Below are positions 37,398 to 45,169 of a stretch of 64,000 bases of DNA, piece by piece. Under the pieces are notes generated by a model. It ran no database searches. It saw only the letters and a program-made list of their open reading frames with translations, and was not told where the DNA came from. Each line of letters starts with the position of its first letter. Within the stretch, counting starts at the first letter, position 1. This stretch comes from Demequina subtropica (lineage in GTDB: Bacteria; Actinomycetota; Actinomycetes; Actinomycetales; Demequinaceae), in contig NZ_BBMB01000005.1 in NCBI RefSeq assembly GCF_000971235.1, positions 62,001 to 126,000 of the forward strand, written 5' to 3'. The position numbers and the translations under genes are program-made.

Positions 37398-38033
37398 TCA
37401 GTATCCGCGCGACGTGTCCGCGGACACGAGCTCCCCGGACAGCGCTGCGACGAACTCGTCCACCGTCGTGGGCTTGGAGAACATCGGGTAGTCGAACTTG
37501 ATGGCGTTCGCGTGCTCCTCCATGGACGTCGCGCCCACCGCGTCGGTGAGGGTGAGCACCTCGAAGCCCTTCTCGTACGCGGAGCGCATGGTCGACTCGA
37601 CGCAGCAGTTGGTGAGGAAGCCGGCGAGCACGATGGTCGTGATGCCCTTCGAGCGCAGGATGAAGTCGAGGTTGGTCGAGGCGAACGCGTCGAGGCCGCG
37701 CTTGCCCTCGATCACGATGTCCTCGCCCGCGGGCTCCATCTCGCCGACGATCTCGCAGCCCCACGTGCCCTTGACGAAGGACGTCGTGTCCACGACGCCC
37801 TTGAGGATGCCGTAGGGGTGCGCGGTGATCTCGTAGTAGCCGGGCTGGAACGCGATGGGGCTGTGGATCACGGTGGCGCCGGCCGCACGTGCCGCCTCGA
37901 GCGCGCGCTTGGCGTTCGGAAGCGTGCCGGTCTGCTCCATGACGTCGGCGACGGCGCCGTGCAGCGAGCCGCCCTCGCTGGTGAAGTCGTTCTGGAACTC
38001 GATGAGGACCAAGGCGGTGGTGGACGGGTTCAT
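37398..38033 (-). CDS. Isochorismatase-like cysteine hydrolase
   Basis: A 211-residue protein of the isochorismatase/nicotinamidase-like fold. The catalytic triad is visible: Asp in LVLIEFQNDF, Lys in IEGKRGLDAF, and Cys in LAGFLTNCCVESTMRSAY. The cis-peptide region is present. The substrate (an amide such as nicotinamide, biuret or another small amide) is not evident. Its ATG overlaps the stop of the upstream dehydrogenase gene by four bases (ATGA), so it is translated in coupling with that enzyme. Confidence 0.88.
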   Translation of the reverse strand: MNPSTTALVLIEFQNDFTSEGGSLHGAVADVMEQTGTLPNAKRALEAARAAGATVIHSPIAFQPGYYEITAHPYGILKGVVDTTSFVKGTWGCEIVGEMEPAGEDIVIEGKRGLDAFASTNLDFILRSKGITTIVLAGFLTNCCVESTMRSAYEKGFEVLTLTDAVGATSMEEHANAIKFDYPMFSKPTTVDEFVAALSGELVSADTSRGY

Positions 38034-40885
38034 GAGAGTGCTCCTTCGTTGGATGCCGGGTATACCAGGGATGGAGGGGTGAGGTCGAGCCGCTCCGCGA
38101 GAAGCTCGAGGACGTGCCGGTAGGGCACGCCCGTGGCTCGGGACATCCCGAGCTCACAGGTCCGGTTGCACGAGGCGTGCGCGTCCGAGCCGAGCGCCGC
38201 CGCCCCAGCGGCCTCGGGTGCGGTGGCCGATGCGGTCAGCTCGGGGTGCAGGAGGCCGCGGTCGCCCGCGAAGGCGCAGCAGCCCCAGTCGTCGGGGACG
38301 GCGACCTCGCGCGCGACCGCTCCGGCCACGCGACGCAGGTCCGCCTCGAGCCCCAGGTGGACCGACGAGCACGTGGGGTGCAGGGTCAGCGAGTCGAGAC
38401 GCGACACCTCGCCGAGCACGGGGAGCACGCGCTCGGCGACGAACGTCACGGCGTCGACCACGCGCACCTCGAAGCCCTGCGCCGCGGCGACCAGGCGCGC
38501 GAAGCCCTCCGTGCAGGACGATGCGTCGCTCACCACGGGCAGCCTGCCGCCGTCCGTCGCGGCGCGAAGGACGGGCAGCACCCTCGCGCGCATCGCAGCG
38601 AGCCCGGCCGTCGCACCCTTGGAGGACCACACGGTCCCGCAGCACAGCGAGTCGATGCCGTCCGGCACGAGCAGCGGGATCCCCGCCGCCGCGCAGAGCG
38701 CCTCGAAGGCCCGCTGCACGCCAGGTCCAGCCCCCGGACCGAACATCGCGCTCTGGCACGAGGGCAGATAGACCACCTCGGGAGGGCCGTCAGGCGCGGG
38801 CCGGGCACGGCTCGCACCACCCTTCGGGAGGTCCGCGGACCACAGCGGCACGGTGTCCTCGCCGAGCACCGCGCGCGCCGCCCGGTTCGCGCCGCGCACC
38901 AGGGGGTCCGGGGCGGCCGCTGCGGCGGTCAGCGCCGCCGATGCCACGCGGTTCGCGCCTTCCCAATGGCGCGCCGCACCGGTCCAGACCGCGCCCAGCG
39001 GTCCGGGCAGATGCTCGGCTCGCAGCCCCTTCACGAGCGCGCCGGTGTCGATCCCCAGCGGGCACGAGGTCGCGCACAGCGAGTCGACCGCGCATGTCTG
39101 CTCCCCCGCGTACCGGTACCCGGCCGCGATCTCCGCCGCCGCATCGTGCTCCCCCGCCGCCTCGGCGGCGCGCATCTCGCGGCGCAGCACGATGCGCTGG
39201 CGCGGCGTGAGGGTGAGGTTCCGCGACGGGCAGATGGGTTCGCAGTAGCCGCACTCGACACACGAGTCCGCGAGCGGCTCGATCGCCGGGGCGAGCTTGA
39301 TGTGCGCGAGGTGCGCGTGGGGATCCTCGGACAGGAGGATGCCGGGCCCAAGAACCCCCTGCGGGTCGCACAGACGCTTGATCTCGCGCATGACGGCGTA
39401 GAGCTCGTCGCCGTACTGACGGCGCACGAACGGCGCCATCACCCGGCCCGTGCCGTGCTCGGCCTTGAGCGATCCGCCCAGGCCGAGGATGAGCGCGACC
39501 AGCTCCTCGGTGAAGGCCTCGTAGCGTCCCAGCGCCTCGGCGCCCTCGAAGCGATCCGTGAGCATGAAGTGGAGGTTGCCGTCCTTGGCGTGTCCGAAGA
39601 TCACCGCGTCCTCGTAGCCGTACCGCTCGAGGAGCGCCGCCAACGCGATGCAGGCGTCCGCCAACCGCTCGACCGGCACGACCACGTCCTCGAGCAGGGC
39701 CGTGGTCCCGCTACGGCGGGCGCCGGCCACCGTCGCGTACAGCCCCTTGCGCAGCTTCCACAGCTCCTCCCGATGCGCGGCGTCGGTGCCGAGCACGGCC
39801 GGCCTCTCGAGCGGGAGCGCGGCGAGGACCGCCCGGGCGCCGTCCACGAGTGCGGCGAGCGCCTGCGCGGTCTCCGCCTGGTACTCGACCAGCAGCGCGG
39901 CCTGCGTGCCGACGGCGAGCGAGCGCACGGCCTCGGGGGCGCCCTTCTGCCCCTGCCCGACACGGAGCGAGGTGGCGTCCATGAGCTCGAGGGCCGCGGC
40001 CCCGGTCGCGACGAGCGGCGGCAGCGCCCGGCTCGCGGCCTCGAGGTCCCGGAATACCAGCAGCGCGGTCGCGGCGTGAGGACGCAGGGGGACGGTGCGC
40101 ATCGTCGCCTCCGCGACGAAGGCGAGCGTGCCCTCGCTGCCCACCAGCAGATGAGCGAGGATCTCGGCCGGGCGCTCGAAGTCGACGAGGGCGTTGACGC
40201 CGTACCCCATGGTGTTCTTCATCGCGAACTGCCGCTCGATGGTCGCGACCGACTCCGGGTTCGCGAGGATCCGGGCGCGCAGCTCGAGCAGCCCGGCGTG
40301 GAGCGCCGGCTCGTCGCGGGCGAGCGTCGCGTCCGCGCCGGGGTCCGCCGTGTCCACCACCGTGCCCGACGGCAGCACCGCGACGAGCGACTCGAGCGTC
40401 CGGTAGCTGTTCTCCACCGTGCCGCAGGACATCCCGGACGAGTTGTTGGCGATCACCCCGCCGAGCGTGCACGCGATCTCGCTCGCGGGATCGGGACCGA
40501 GCCTCCGGCCGTGGCGCAGCAGGCGCGCGTTGACGCGGCGCACGGTCGCGCCGGGCTGGACGCGCACGCGCGCTCCCCCGTCGAGGACCTCGATGTCGGT
40601 GAAGTGACGGCGCACGTCGACGAGCACGCCGTCCGTGCCGGCCTGTCCGGACAGCGACGTCCCGCCGGACCGGAACGTCAGCGGTGCCTGCGCCTCGGCG
40701 GCGGCGCGCATGACCGCCCCGACCTCGGCGGCGCTCGCGGGCGCCACCACGGCCGCGGGGACCAGCAGGACGTGCGAGGCGTCGTGCGCCATCGCGCGAC
40801 GCGTGAGGGTGTCCGTCCGCACCTGCGCGGGATCGTCCACGCACGCATCGAGCAGCTCGCCGAGCCGGGAGTGCTGCGGGGACAT
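38030..40885 (-). CDS. FAD/Fe-S D-lactate (or 2-hydroxyacid) dehydrogenase, fused GlcD-GlcF type
   Basis: A 951-residue fusion. Residues about 45-230 form an FAD-binding PCMH domain (SGGTSLSGQAGTDGVLVD; IANNSSGMSCG); about 270-510 form the C-terminal FAD-oxidase domain (KAEHGTGRVMAPFV). Next come two ferredoxin-like cluster motifs (CVECGYCEPICPSR and CAVDSLCATSCPLG) and a C-terminal CCG/heterodisulfide-reductase-like domain (YLPSCQSAMFG, CCGTVW, CCAFAGDRG). This is the Dld-II/glycolate-oxidase layout that passes electrons from a D-2-hydroxyacid to quinone. The GntR gene is divergent with a palindromic operator between; the hydrolase gene is coupled downstream. Confidence 0.9.
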   Translation of the reverse strand: MSPQHSRLGELLDACVDDPAQVRTDTLTRRAMAHDASHVLLVPAAVVAPASAAEVGAVMRAAAEAQAPLTFRSGGTSLSGQAGTDGVLVDVRRHFTDIEVLDGGARVRVQPGATVRRVNARLLRHGRRLGPDPASEIACTLGGVIANNSSGMSCGTVENSYRTLESLVAVLPSGTVVDTADPGADATLARDEPALHAGLLELRARILANPESVATIERQFAMKNTMGYGVNALVDFERPAEILAHLLVGSEGTLAFVAEATMRTVPLRPHAATALLVFRDLEAASRALPPLVATGAAALELMDATSLRVGQGQKGAPEAVRSLAVGTQAALLVEYQAETAQALAALVDGARAVLAALPLERPAVLGTDAAHREELWKLRKGLYATVAGARRSGTTALLEDVVVPVERLADACIALAALLERYGYEDAVIFGHAKDGNLHFMLTDRFEGAEALGRYEAFTEELVALILGLGGSLKAEHGTGRVMAPFVRRQYGDELYAVMREIKRLCDPQGVLGPGILLSEDPHAHLAHIKLAPAIEPLADSCVECGYCEPICPSRNLTLTPRQRIVLRREMRAAEAAGEHDAAAEIAAGYRYAGEQTCAVDSLCATSCPLGIDTGALVKGLRAEHLPGPLGAVWTGAARHWEGANRVASAALTAAAAAPDPLVRGANRAARAVLGEDTVPLWSADLPKGGASRARPAPDGPPEVVYLPSCQSAMFGPGAGPGVQRAFEALCAAAGIPLLVPDGIDSLCCGTVWSSKGATAGLAAMRARVLPVLRAATDGGRLPVVSDASSCTEGFARLVAAAQGFEVRVVDAVTFVAERVLPVLGEVSRLDSLTLHPTCSSVHLGLEADLRRVAGAVAREVAVPDDWGCCAFAGDRGLLHPELTASATAPEAAGAAALGSDAHASCNRTCELGMSRATGVPYRHVLELLAERLDLTPPSLVYPASNEGALS

Positions 40886-40926
40886 GGGTCTCCTCGTCGA
40901 GAGCGCCATACACACGGACACGCCGA

Positions 40927-40937
40927 TTGTCCGACAA
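40927..40937. promoter_or_regulatory. Palindromic operator TTGTCCGACAA for a GntR/FCD regulator
   Basis: A perfect 11-base dyad in the 151-base region between the divergent dehydrogenase and gntR genes. FCD-type GntR proteins (LldR, GlcC, PdhR relatives) bind sites of the form TNGTNNNACNA, which this matches. It lies 42 bases upstream of the dehydrogenase start. Confidence 0.6.
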
Positions 40938-41036
40938 GTAGACGCAAGTGACAAGGGTCCCGGATCGGATAGATTGCTCGCAGGCGTTGCGGCTCGGACC
41001 GCCGCATCGTCCCGACCCGACCGACGGAGGACGGCG

Positions 41037-41735
41037 ATGGCGCGAGGGATCGTGGTGACCAGCCTGGTCGACGCGCTGGTCGAGGACCTGCGCGAGAAGG
41101 TCGTCTCAGGCGAGCTCGCTCCCGGCACGCCGCTCACCGAGCTCGAGGTCTCGACGCGCTACGACGTCGCCCGCGCGAGCGCCCGCGCCGCGATCGAGCG
41201 GCTCACCGGCGAGAAGGTGCTGGTCCGCGCCAACCACAAGACGGCGCGCGTCATCACGCTCGGGCCGGAGGACGTGCGCGACATCTACCGCACGCGCACC
41301 TACCTCGAGTCGGAGGTGCTGCGCCGGCTCGCGCTCACGCGGCAGGTGCCTGCAGCCGCGTGCGAGGCCAACGCCGAGATCGCGGCGCTGTGGGCCGAGG
41401 GCTCCTACGCGATCGTCGACCCGGACATGCGCTTCCATACGAGCCTCATCGACTCGCTCGCCAGCACGCGCACCTCCGCGATGTACCACTCCCTCGCGTT
41501 CGAGGTGAAGCTGTGCATGGCGCAGCTGCAGGGCCGCCAGCGGCTGAGCCCCGAGATCATCGTCGCCGAGCACGCGCGCATCCTCGCGCTCATCGAGGCC
41601 GGCGACGGCGAGGGCGCGGCGGCGATGCTCGACGAGCACCTCGCCCGCGCGCGCGAGCTGCTCGCCGCGAGCCTCGGGGGCGAGGCCGGCCCGGAGGCGT
41701 CGGTGCCGTCGTCGGCGCTGCCACCGACCCCCTGA
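41037..41735 (+). CDS. GntR-family regulator, FCD subfamily
   Basis: A 232-residue regulator: an N-terminal winged helix (LVEDLREKVVSGELAPGTPLTE, then DVARASARAAIERLTGEK) and an all-helical FCD ligand-binding domain (DVRDIYRTRTYLESEVLRRL; metal-binding Asp/His pattern in DMRFHTSLIDS and EHARILALIEAGD). FCD regulators usually sense organic acids such as lactate or glycolate, which fits the divergent 2-hydroxyacid dehydrogenase gene. ATG 41037. Confidence 0.92.
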   Translation: MARGIVVTSLVDALVEDLREKVVSGELAPGTPLTELEVSTRYDVARASARAAIERLTGEKVLVRANHKTARVITLGPEDVRDIYRTRTYLESEVLRRLALTRQVPAAACEANAEIAALWAEGSYAIVDPDMRFHTSLIDSLASTRTSAMYHSLAFEVKLCMAQLQGRQRLSPEIIVAEHARILALIEAGDGEGAAAMLDEHLARARELLAASLGGEAGPEASVPSSALPPTP

Positions 41736-41765
41736 GCGCTTCCCCGCAGCGCGCCAGCGTTGACA

Positions 41766-41813
41766 CCGACGCGAAGTGCCCGCCCTCGTGGGAGAACGGG
41801 CACTTCGCGTCGG
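41766..41813. terminator. Perfect 17-bp inverted repeat between convergent genes (family C)
   Basis: CCGACGCGAAGTGCCCG and CGGGCACTTCGCGTCGG are perfectly complementary with a 14-base spacer. It lies between the convergent gntR and MFS genes and could terminate both, but the stem is longer and less GC-pure than the other terminators here, so it may belong with the intergenic repeat elements. Confidence 0.7.
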
Positions 41814-41829
41814 CAGAGGCGACGAGGCG

Positions 41830-43371
41830 TCAGGCTCGCTCGGCGTCGCCCTCGGACCCGCCGGCGACCGCCGGGACGGCCGCGGCGTCGGCGCCCGAGA
41901 TCTGCTCACCCGCGGCCGCGACCGCGGCCTCGCCGGCATGCGCCCCGCCCACCATCGGACGCGACTGCACCAGCAGGGCGGCGACGAGCGCCGCGAGCAG
42001 CACCGCGCCCACCGAGATCCACATCGCGGTCGAGAAGCCCTGGACCGTGGCCTCCGCCATCTCCGCGGGGGTGGTGGCGCCGTGATCGGCGATCCAGTTC
42101 GTCGTGGCGGTCGCGGCGACCGTGTTGAGCAGCGCGATGCCGATCGACCCGCCCACCTGCTGGGTGGTGTTGAGCGTCGCGGAGACCACGCCCGCATCGG
42201 TCCCACGCACACCGCCGGTCGCGGTGGCCATCGACGGCATGAACGTCATGCCCATGCCGAGGCCCAGGAGCAGCAGGCCGGGGAACACGTGCAGCCAGTA
42301 GGTCGAGCCCACGTCGATCTGCGTGAGGAACGCCAGCGCCGACGCCGCGATGAGCATGCCGGGGAGCATGAGGCGACGGGGGCCGACGCGGGGCAGGAAG
42401 CGGGCCGAGATGCCGACCGCGCCGGTCATCATGCCGAGCACCATGGGCAGGAAGGCCACGCCGGTCTTGAGCGGCGAGTACCCCTGGATCCCCTGGAGGT
42501 AGTAGGTGAGGAACAGGAAGACGCCGAACATGCCGATCTGGGTCAGGCCCACCGCGCTCAGGGCGCCGACGCGGTTGCGGTCGCGCAGCAGGTGCAGGGG
42601 CAGGAGCGCGTGCGGGGTGCGGCGCTCGACGAGCACGAACACCACGAGCAGCGCCGCGCCCAGGGCGAGCATGGACAGCACCAAGGTGGACGTCCACCCG
42701 TGCTGCTCGGCCTCGCTCAGCGCGTAGACGATCGCGAGCACGCCGCCGGTCGCGAGCAGCGCGCCGGGGATGTCGAGCCGGGTGCGGATGCCCTCGGTGC
42801 CGTGGTTGTGCAGGAAGAGCACCGCGCCGATCACGGCGACCACCGCGATGGGCACGTTGACCATGAGCGTCCAGCGCCAGTCGAGGTACTGCGTGAGCGT
42901 GCCGCCGAGGATGAGGCCCAGCGCCGCGCCGCCGCCTGCGATCGCGCCGTAGACGCCGAGCGCGCGGGCGCGCTCCTTGGGATCGGTGAACGTCACGTTG
43001 AGCATGGACAGGGCCGCCGGCGCGAGCAGCGCGGCGAACACGCCCTGCAGGGCGCGAGCGATGATGAGCATCGCGAAGGTCTGCGAGACGCCCCCGAACG
43101 CGGAGGCCGCGGCGAAGCCGATCAGGCCGGTGATGAGGACCTGCTTGCGTCCGAAGACGTCGCCGAGGCGGCCTCCGAGCAGGAGGAGCCCGCCGAACGC
43201 GAGCGTGTAGGCGGTGATGACCCACTGACGGTCGGCGTCGGAGATGCCGAGGTCCGCCTGCGCGGTGGGCAGTGCGATGTTGACGATGGTCATGTCGAGC
43301 ACGACCATCAGCTGAGCAAGGCCGATCGCGGCCAGGCCCCACCAGCGGCGGGGATCGGGGGTGGTGTCCAT
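41830..43371 (-). CDS. MFS exporter, DHA2 (EmrB/QacA) family
   Basis: A 513-residue, 14-helix drug:proton antiporter-type protein. Motif A is GGRLGDVFGRKQVL after helix 2; the N-terminal helix carries the DHA2 motif LDMTIVNIALPTAQ; motif C-like Gly-rich ALGLILGGTLTQYLDWRW precedes helix 6. The C-terminal 45 residues are a polar Ala/Gly-rich tail. The divergent tetR gene, with an inverted repeat in the shared region, suggests ligand-induced export. Substrate unknown. Confidence 0.93.
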   Translation of the reverse strand: MDTTPDPRRWWGLAAIGLAQLMVVLDMTIVNIALPTAQADLGISDADRQWVITAYTLAFGGLLLLGGRLGDVFGRKQVLITGLIGFAAASAFGGVSQTFAMLIIARALQGVFAALLAPAALSMLNVTFTDPKERARALGVYGAIAGGGAALGLILGGTLTQYLDWRWTLMVNVPIAVVAVIGAVLFLHNHGTEGIRTRLDIPGALLATGGVLAIVYALSEAEQHGWTSTLVLSMLALGAALLVVFVLVERRTPHALLPLHLLRDRNRVGALSAVGLTQIGMFGVFLFLTYYLQGIQGYSPLKTGVAFLPMVLGMMTGAVGISARFLPRVGPRRLMLPGMLIAASALAFLTQIDVGSTYWLHVFPGLLLLGLGMGMTFMPSMATATGGVRGTDAGVVSATLNTTQQVGGSIGIALLNTVAATATTNWIADHGATTPAEMAEATVQGFSTAMWISVGAVLLAALVAALLVQSRPMVGGAHAGEAAVAAAGEQISGADAAAVPAVAGGSEGDAERA

Positions 43372-43515
43372 GGGTGCCTTTCAGGTGCACGCGCGGTGGC
43401 GCGCGTCAGGTCCGGGGAGGGCGGCATCGCCGGGGAGCCCGTGCGGGCGGGGCCGGGGCTCCTGAGGGAGCCGGGGCCTTGGGCGGTGCGGAAGCGGGAC
43501 GATGAGCCCTTGAGG

Positions 43516-43539
43516 AACTTCCTAGCCGCCCGGTAAGTT
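43516..43539. promoter_or_regulatory. Candidate TetR operator
   Basis: Imperfect dyad AACTTCC-n9-GGTAAGTT within the 262-base region between the divergent MFS and tetR genes, an AT-richer island in the region. Spacing of the half-sites fits TetR dimers, but one half has an extra base, so this is tentative. Confidence 0.35.
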
Positions 43540-43633
43540 ACAGACAGGACGCTATGCTGGAACTAGCCGGCCGTCAAGTCGATTCCCGAATTCCCGCAGA
43601 ATCCCGCTTGCACCGGCGTCATGAGAGGAAGCG

Positions 43634-44191
43634 ATGACCGAGACCCCCACCCGACGCCGCGGCGACACCCGCGCGCGCATCCAGGAGGTCGCGCTCGAGC
43701 GCTTCACCGAGAACGGCTACGACCAGACCTCGTTGCGCGAGATCGCCGAGGACCTGGGCGTCACCAAGGCCGCGCTCTACTACCACTTCAAGACCAAGGA
43801 CGACATCCTCGAGTCGCTCCTCTCGCAGGCCTCGACCGCGCTCGACGAGCTGGTCGCCTGGATGCGCGCCGAGCCCTCGACCCGCGAGCGTCGGCTCGAG
43901 ATGATCCACCGCCTCGCGGGCATCACGCAGGGCGTTCCCGGCGACGTGATGCGCTGCGTCCAGCAGAACGAGGTCGCGCTCCAGAACCTCGGCACAAGCC
44001 TGGTCCACGACCTCAAGGTGCGCCTGTGGGAGGCCGCGATCCCCGACGAGGCCTCGATCGAGGATCGCCTGCGCATCCGCATGGCGGTCATGACGGTGCT
44101 CATCGCCAACAAGCCGGGCAACGACCTGGGCGGCACGGCCGCCGAGCGCACCGCCGCCGCGCTGGAGATCGCCGAGGACCTGGTCCGCTAG
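43634..44191 (+). CDS. TetR-family transcriptional regulator
   Basis: A 185-residue regulator. The N-terminal HTH is typical (RARIQEVALERFTENGYDQT, then SLREIAEDLGVTKAALYYHF). The C-terminal ligand domain is short and helical. It is divergent from the DHA2 exporter gene and probably represses it and itself. The ATG at 43634 follows GAGAGGAAGCG. Its stop overlaps the convergent unknown gene by four bases. Confidence 0.93.
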   Translation: MTETPTRRRGDTRARIQEVALERFTENGYDQTSLREIAEDLGVTKAALYYHFKTKDDILESLLSQASTALDELVAWMRAEPSTRERRLEMIHRLAGITQGVPGDVMRCVQQNEVALQNLGTSLVHDLKVRLWEAAIPDEASIEDRLRIRMAVMTVLIANKPGNDLGGTAAERTAAALEIAEDLVR

Positions 44192-44592
44192 GACGGCTCG
44201 ATCGCGTTCACGCCGGCCAGCCGGTCGCGGAACCACCGCTCGTCTGACGGTTCGAGCGCGATCTCGATCACCGCATCGGCCGTCCGCAGCGTCACGACGC
44301 TCATGTTCGTACCGACACTCCCCTCCTCGACACTGGTGGGGATGCGGGCCCCTCCGTCTGCCACAACGCCCGCAAGGACCCGCCGGCCCACTCGCAACTC
44401 TTCCCGTGCGACGGTCCATGTGGGGTACGCCTGCCACCAGGGCTGAAGCCCGGGGACTCGCCCCGATGTCGTGCGCGACGGCGCCGTGATGCGTCCGCGC
44501 GCGCGATCCTTGGCGAGCGCCTTCTCGCTCGGCGAACCGCCCCAGCTGTCGCCGAAGAACCCAGCGATGACCTCAAAGACCGCTTCCCACAT
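44188..44592 (-). CDS. Unknown protein, tandem paralogue 2
   Basis: A 134-residue protein that is clearly related to the product of the gene directly upstream. Shared blocks are SGRVPGLQPWWQAYPTWTV versus SGTVPGLKPFWESKTRWRV, RIPTSVEEGSVGT versus RVPTAVEEQVLGT, and AVIEIALEPSDERWFRDRL versus AAIEIALDPADERWFRERL. The N-terminus is a short hydrophobic helix (MWEAVFEVIAGFFG). The layout recalls DUF2550-like small proteins, but I cannot assign a family. The ATG overlaps the upstream stop by one base (TGATG), so the pair is translationally coupled. Confidence 0.65.
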   Translation of the reverse strand: MWEAVFEVIAGFFGDSWGGSPSEKALAKDRARGRITAPSRTTSGRVPGLQPWWQAYPTWTVAREELRVGRRVLAGVVADGGARIPTSVEEGSVGTNMSVVTLRTADAVIEIALEPSDERWFRDRLAGVNAIEPS

Positions 44593-45074
44593 CACGCGCC
44601 CCCGAGCGCTGCGGCGTCGCGCGCCCCCATGAGCCGCTCCCGGAACCACCGCTCGTCGGCCGGGTCGAGCGCGATCTCGATCGCGGCATCGTCCGTGCGG
44701 ACCGTGACGATCCTGAGCGGCGGCCCCTCACCGAAGGGCTCATCGCCGAACGGGACGCGCACCCGGTGCGCGCTCGCCGAGGTGCCCAAGACCTGCTCCT
44801 CGACGGCCGTCGGGACGCGTCCCGCGACATCCACGGCGCGGACCGCGATCGCCTCGTCCCGGCGCGCGAGCCTGCCCTCCTCGACGCGCCAGCGCGTCTT
44901 GGACTCCCAGAACGGCTTGAGCCCGGGCACGGTGCCGGACGCGACGCAGGTGTGCGCGGAGATGAGGCCGCGGGACCTCAGCTTCGCGAGGCGCCTGCGG
45001 GTCGGCTGGAATCCCCAGAGCTCGAGCAGCTCGATGATCAGCCAGAACGCCCTGACGAACAGGTAGCCCTCCAC
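44592..45074 (-). CDS. Unknown protein, tandem paralogue 1
   Basis: A 160-residue protein starting at GTG 45074. It has a hydrophobic N-terminal segment (YLFVRAFWLIIELLELWGF), a basic stretch (PTRRRLAKLRSRG), then a beta-rich domain shared with the downstream paralogue. It is longer than its partner by an insertion near HRVRVPFGDEPFGEGPP. The two genes form a coupled operon of their own, convergent with tetR and about 95 bases upstream-facing from prpC. No function can be assigned from sequence. Confidence 0.65.
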   Translation of the reverse strand: MEGYLFVRAFWLIIELLELWGFQPTRRRLAKLRSRGLISAHTCVASGTVPGLKPFWESKTRWRVEEGRLARRDEAIAVRAVDVAGRVPTAVEEQVLGTSASAHRVRVPFGDEPFGEGPPLRIVTVRTDDAAIEIALDPADERWFRERLMGARDAAALGGA

Positions 45075-45169
45075 CGCACCCCCTCAGTTGTCGCCGAGCA
45101 TAGCGGCGGCGCACACCCGCGCGTGCTCGCCGGCGTGGAGCGCCTCCAGCCCCGACCAGGGGCAAGCGG

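Noticed and set aside
38114-40951. A very long open frame (945 codons) on the plus strand opposite the dehydrogenase gene
   Set aside because: Antisense frames stay open in extreme GC3 genes; its translation is Arg/Ala/Gly-rich with no domain, while the minus strand gives a complete FAD/Fe-S enzyme. The same applies to antisense frames over glnA, sucB, the mmpL gene, ctaD and prpB.
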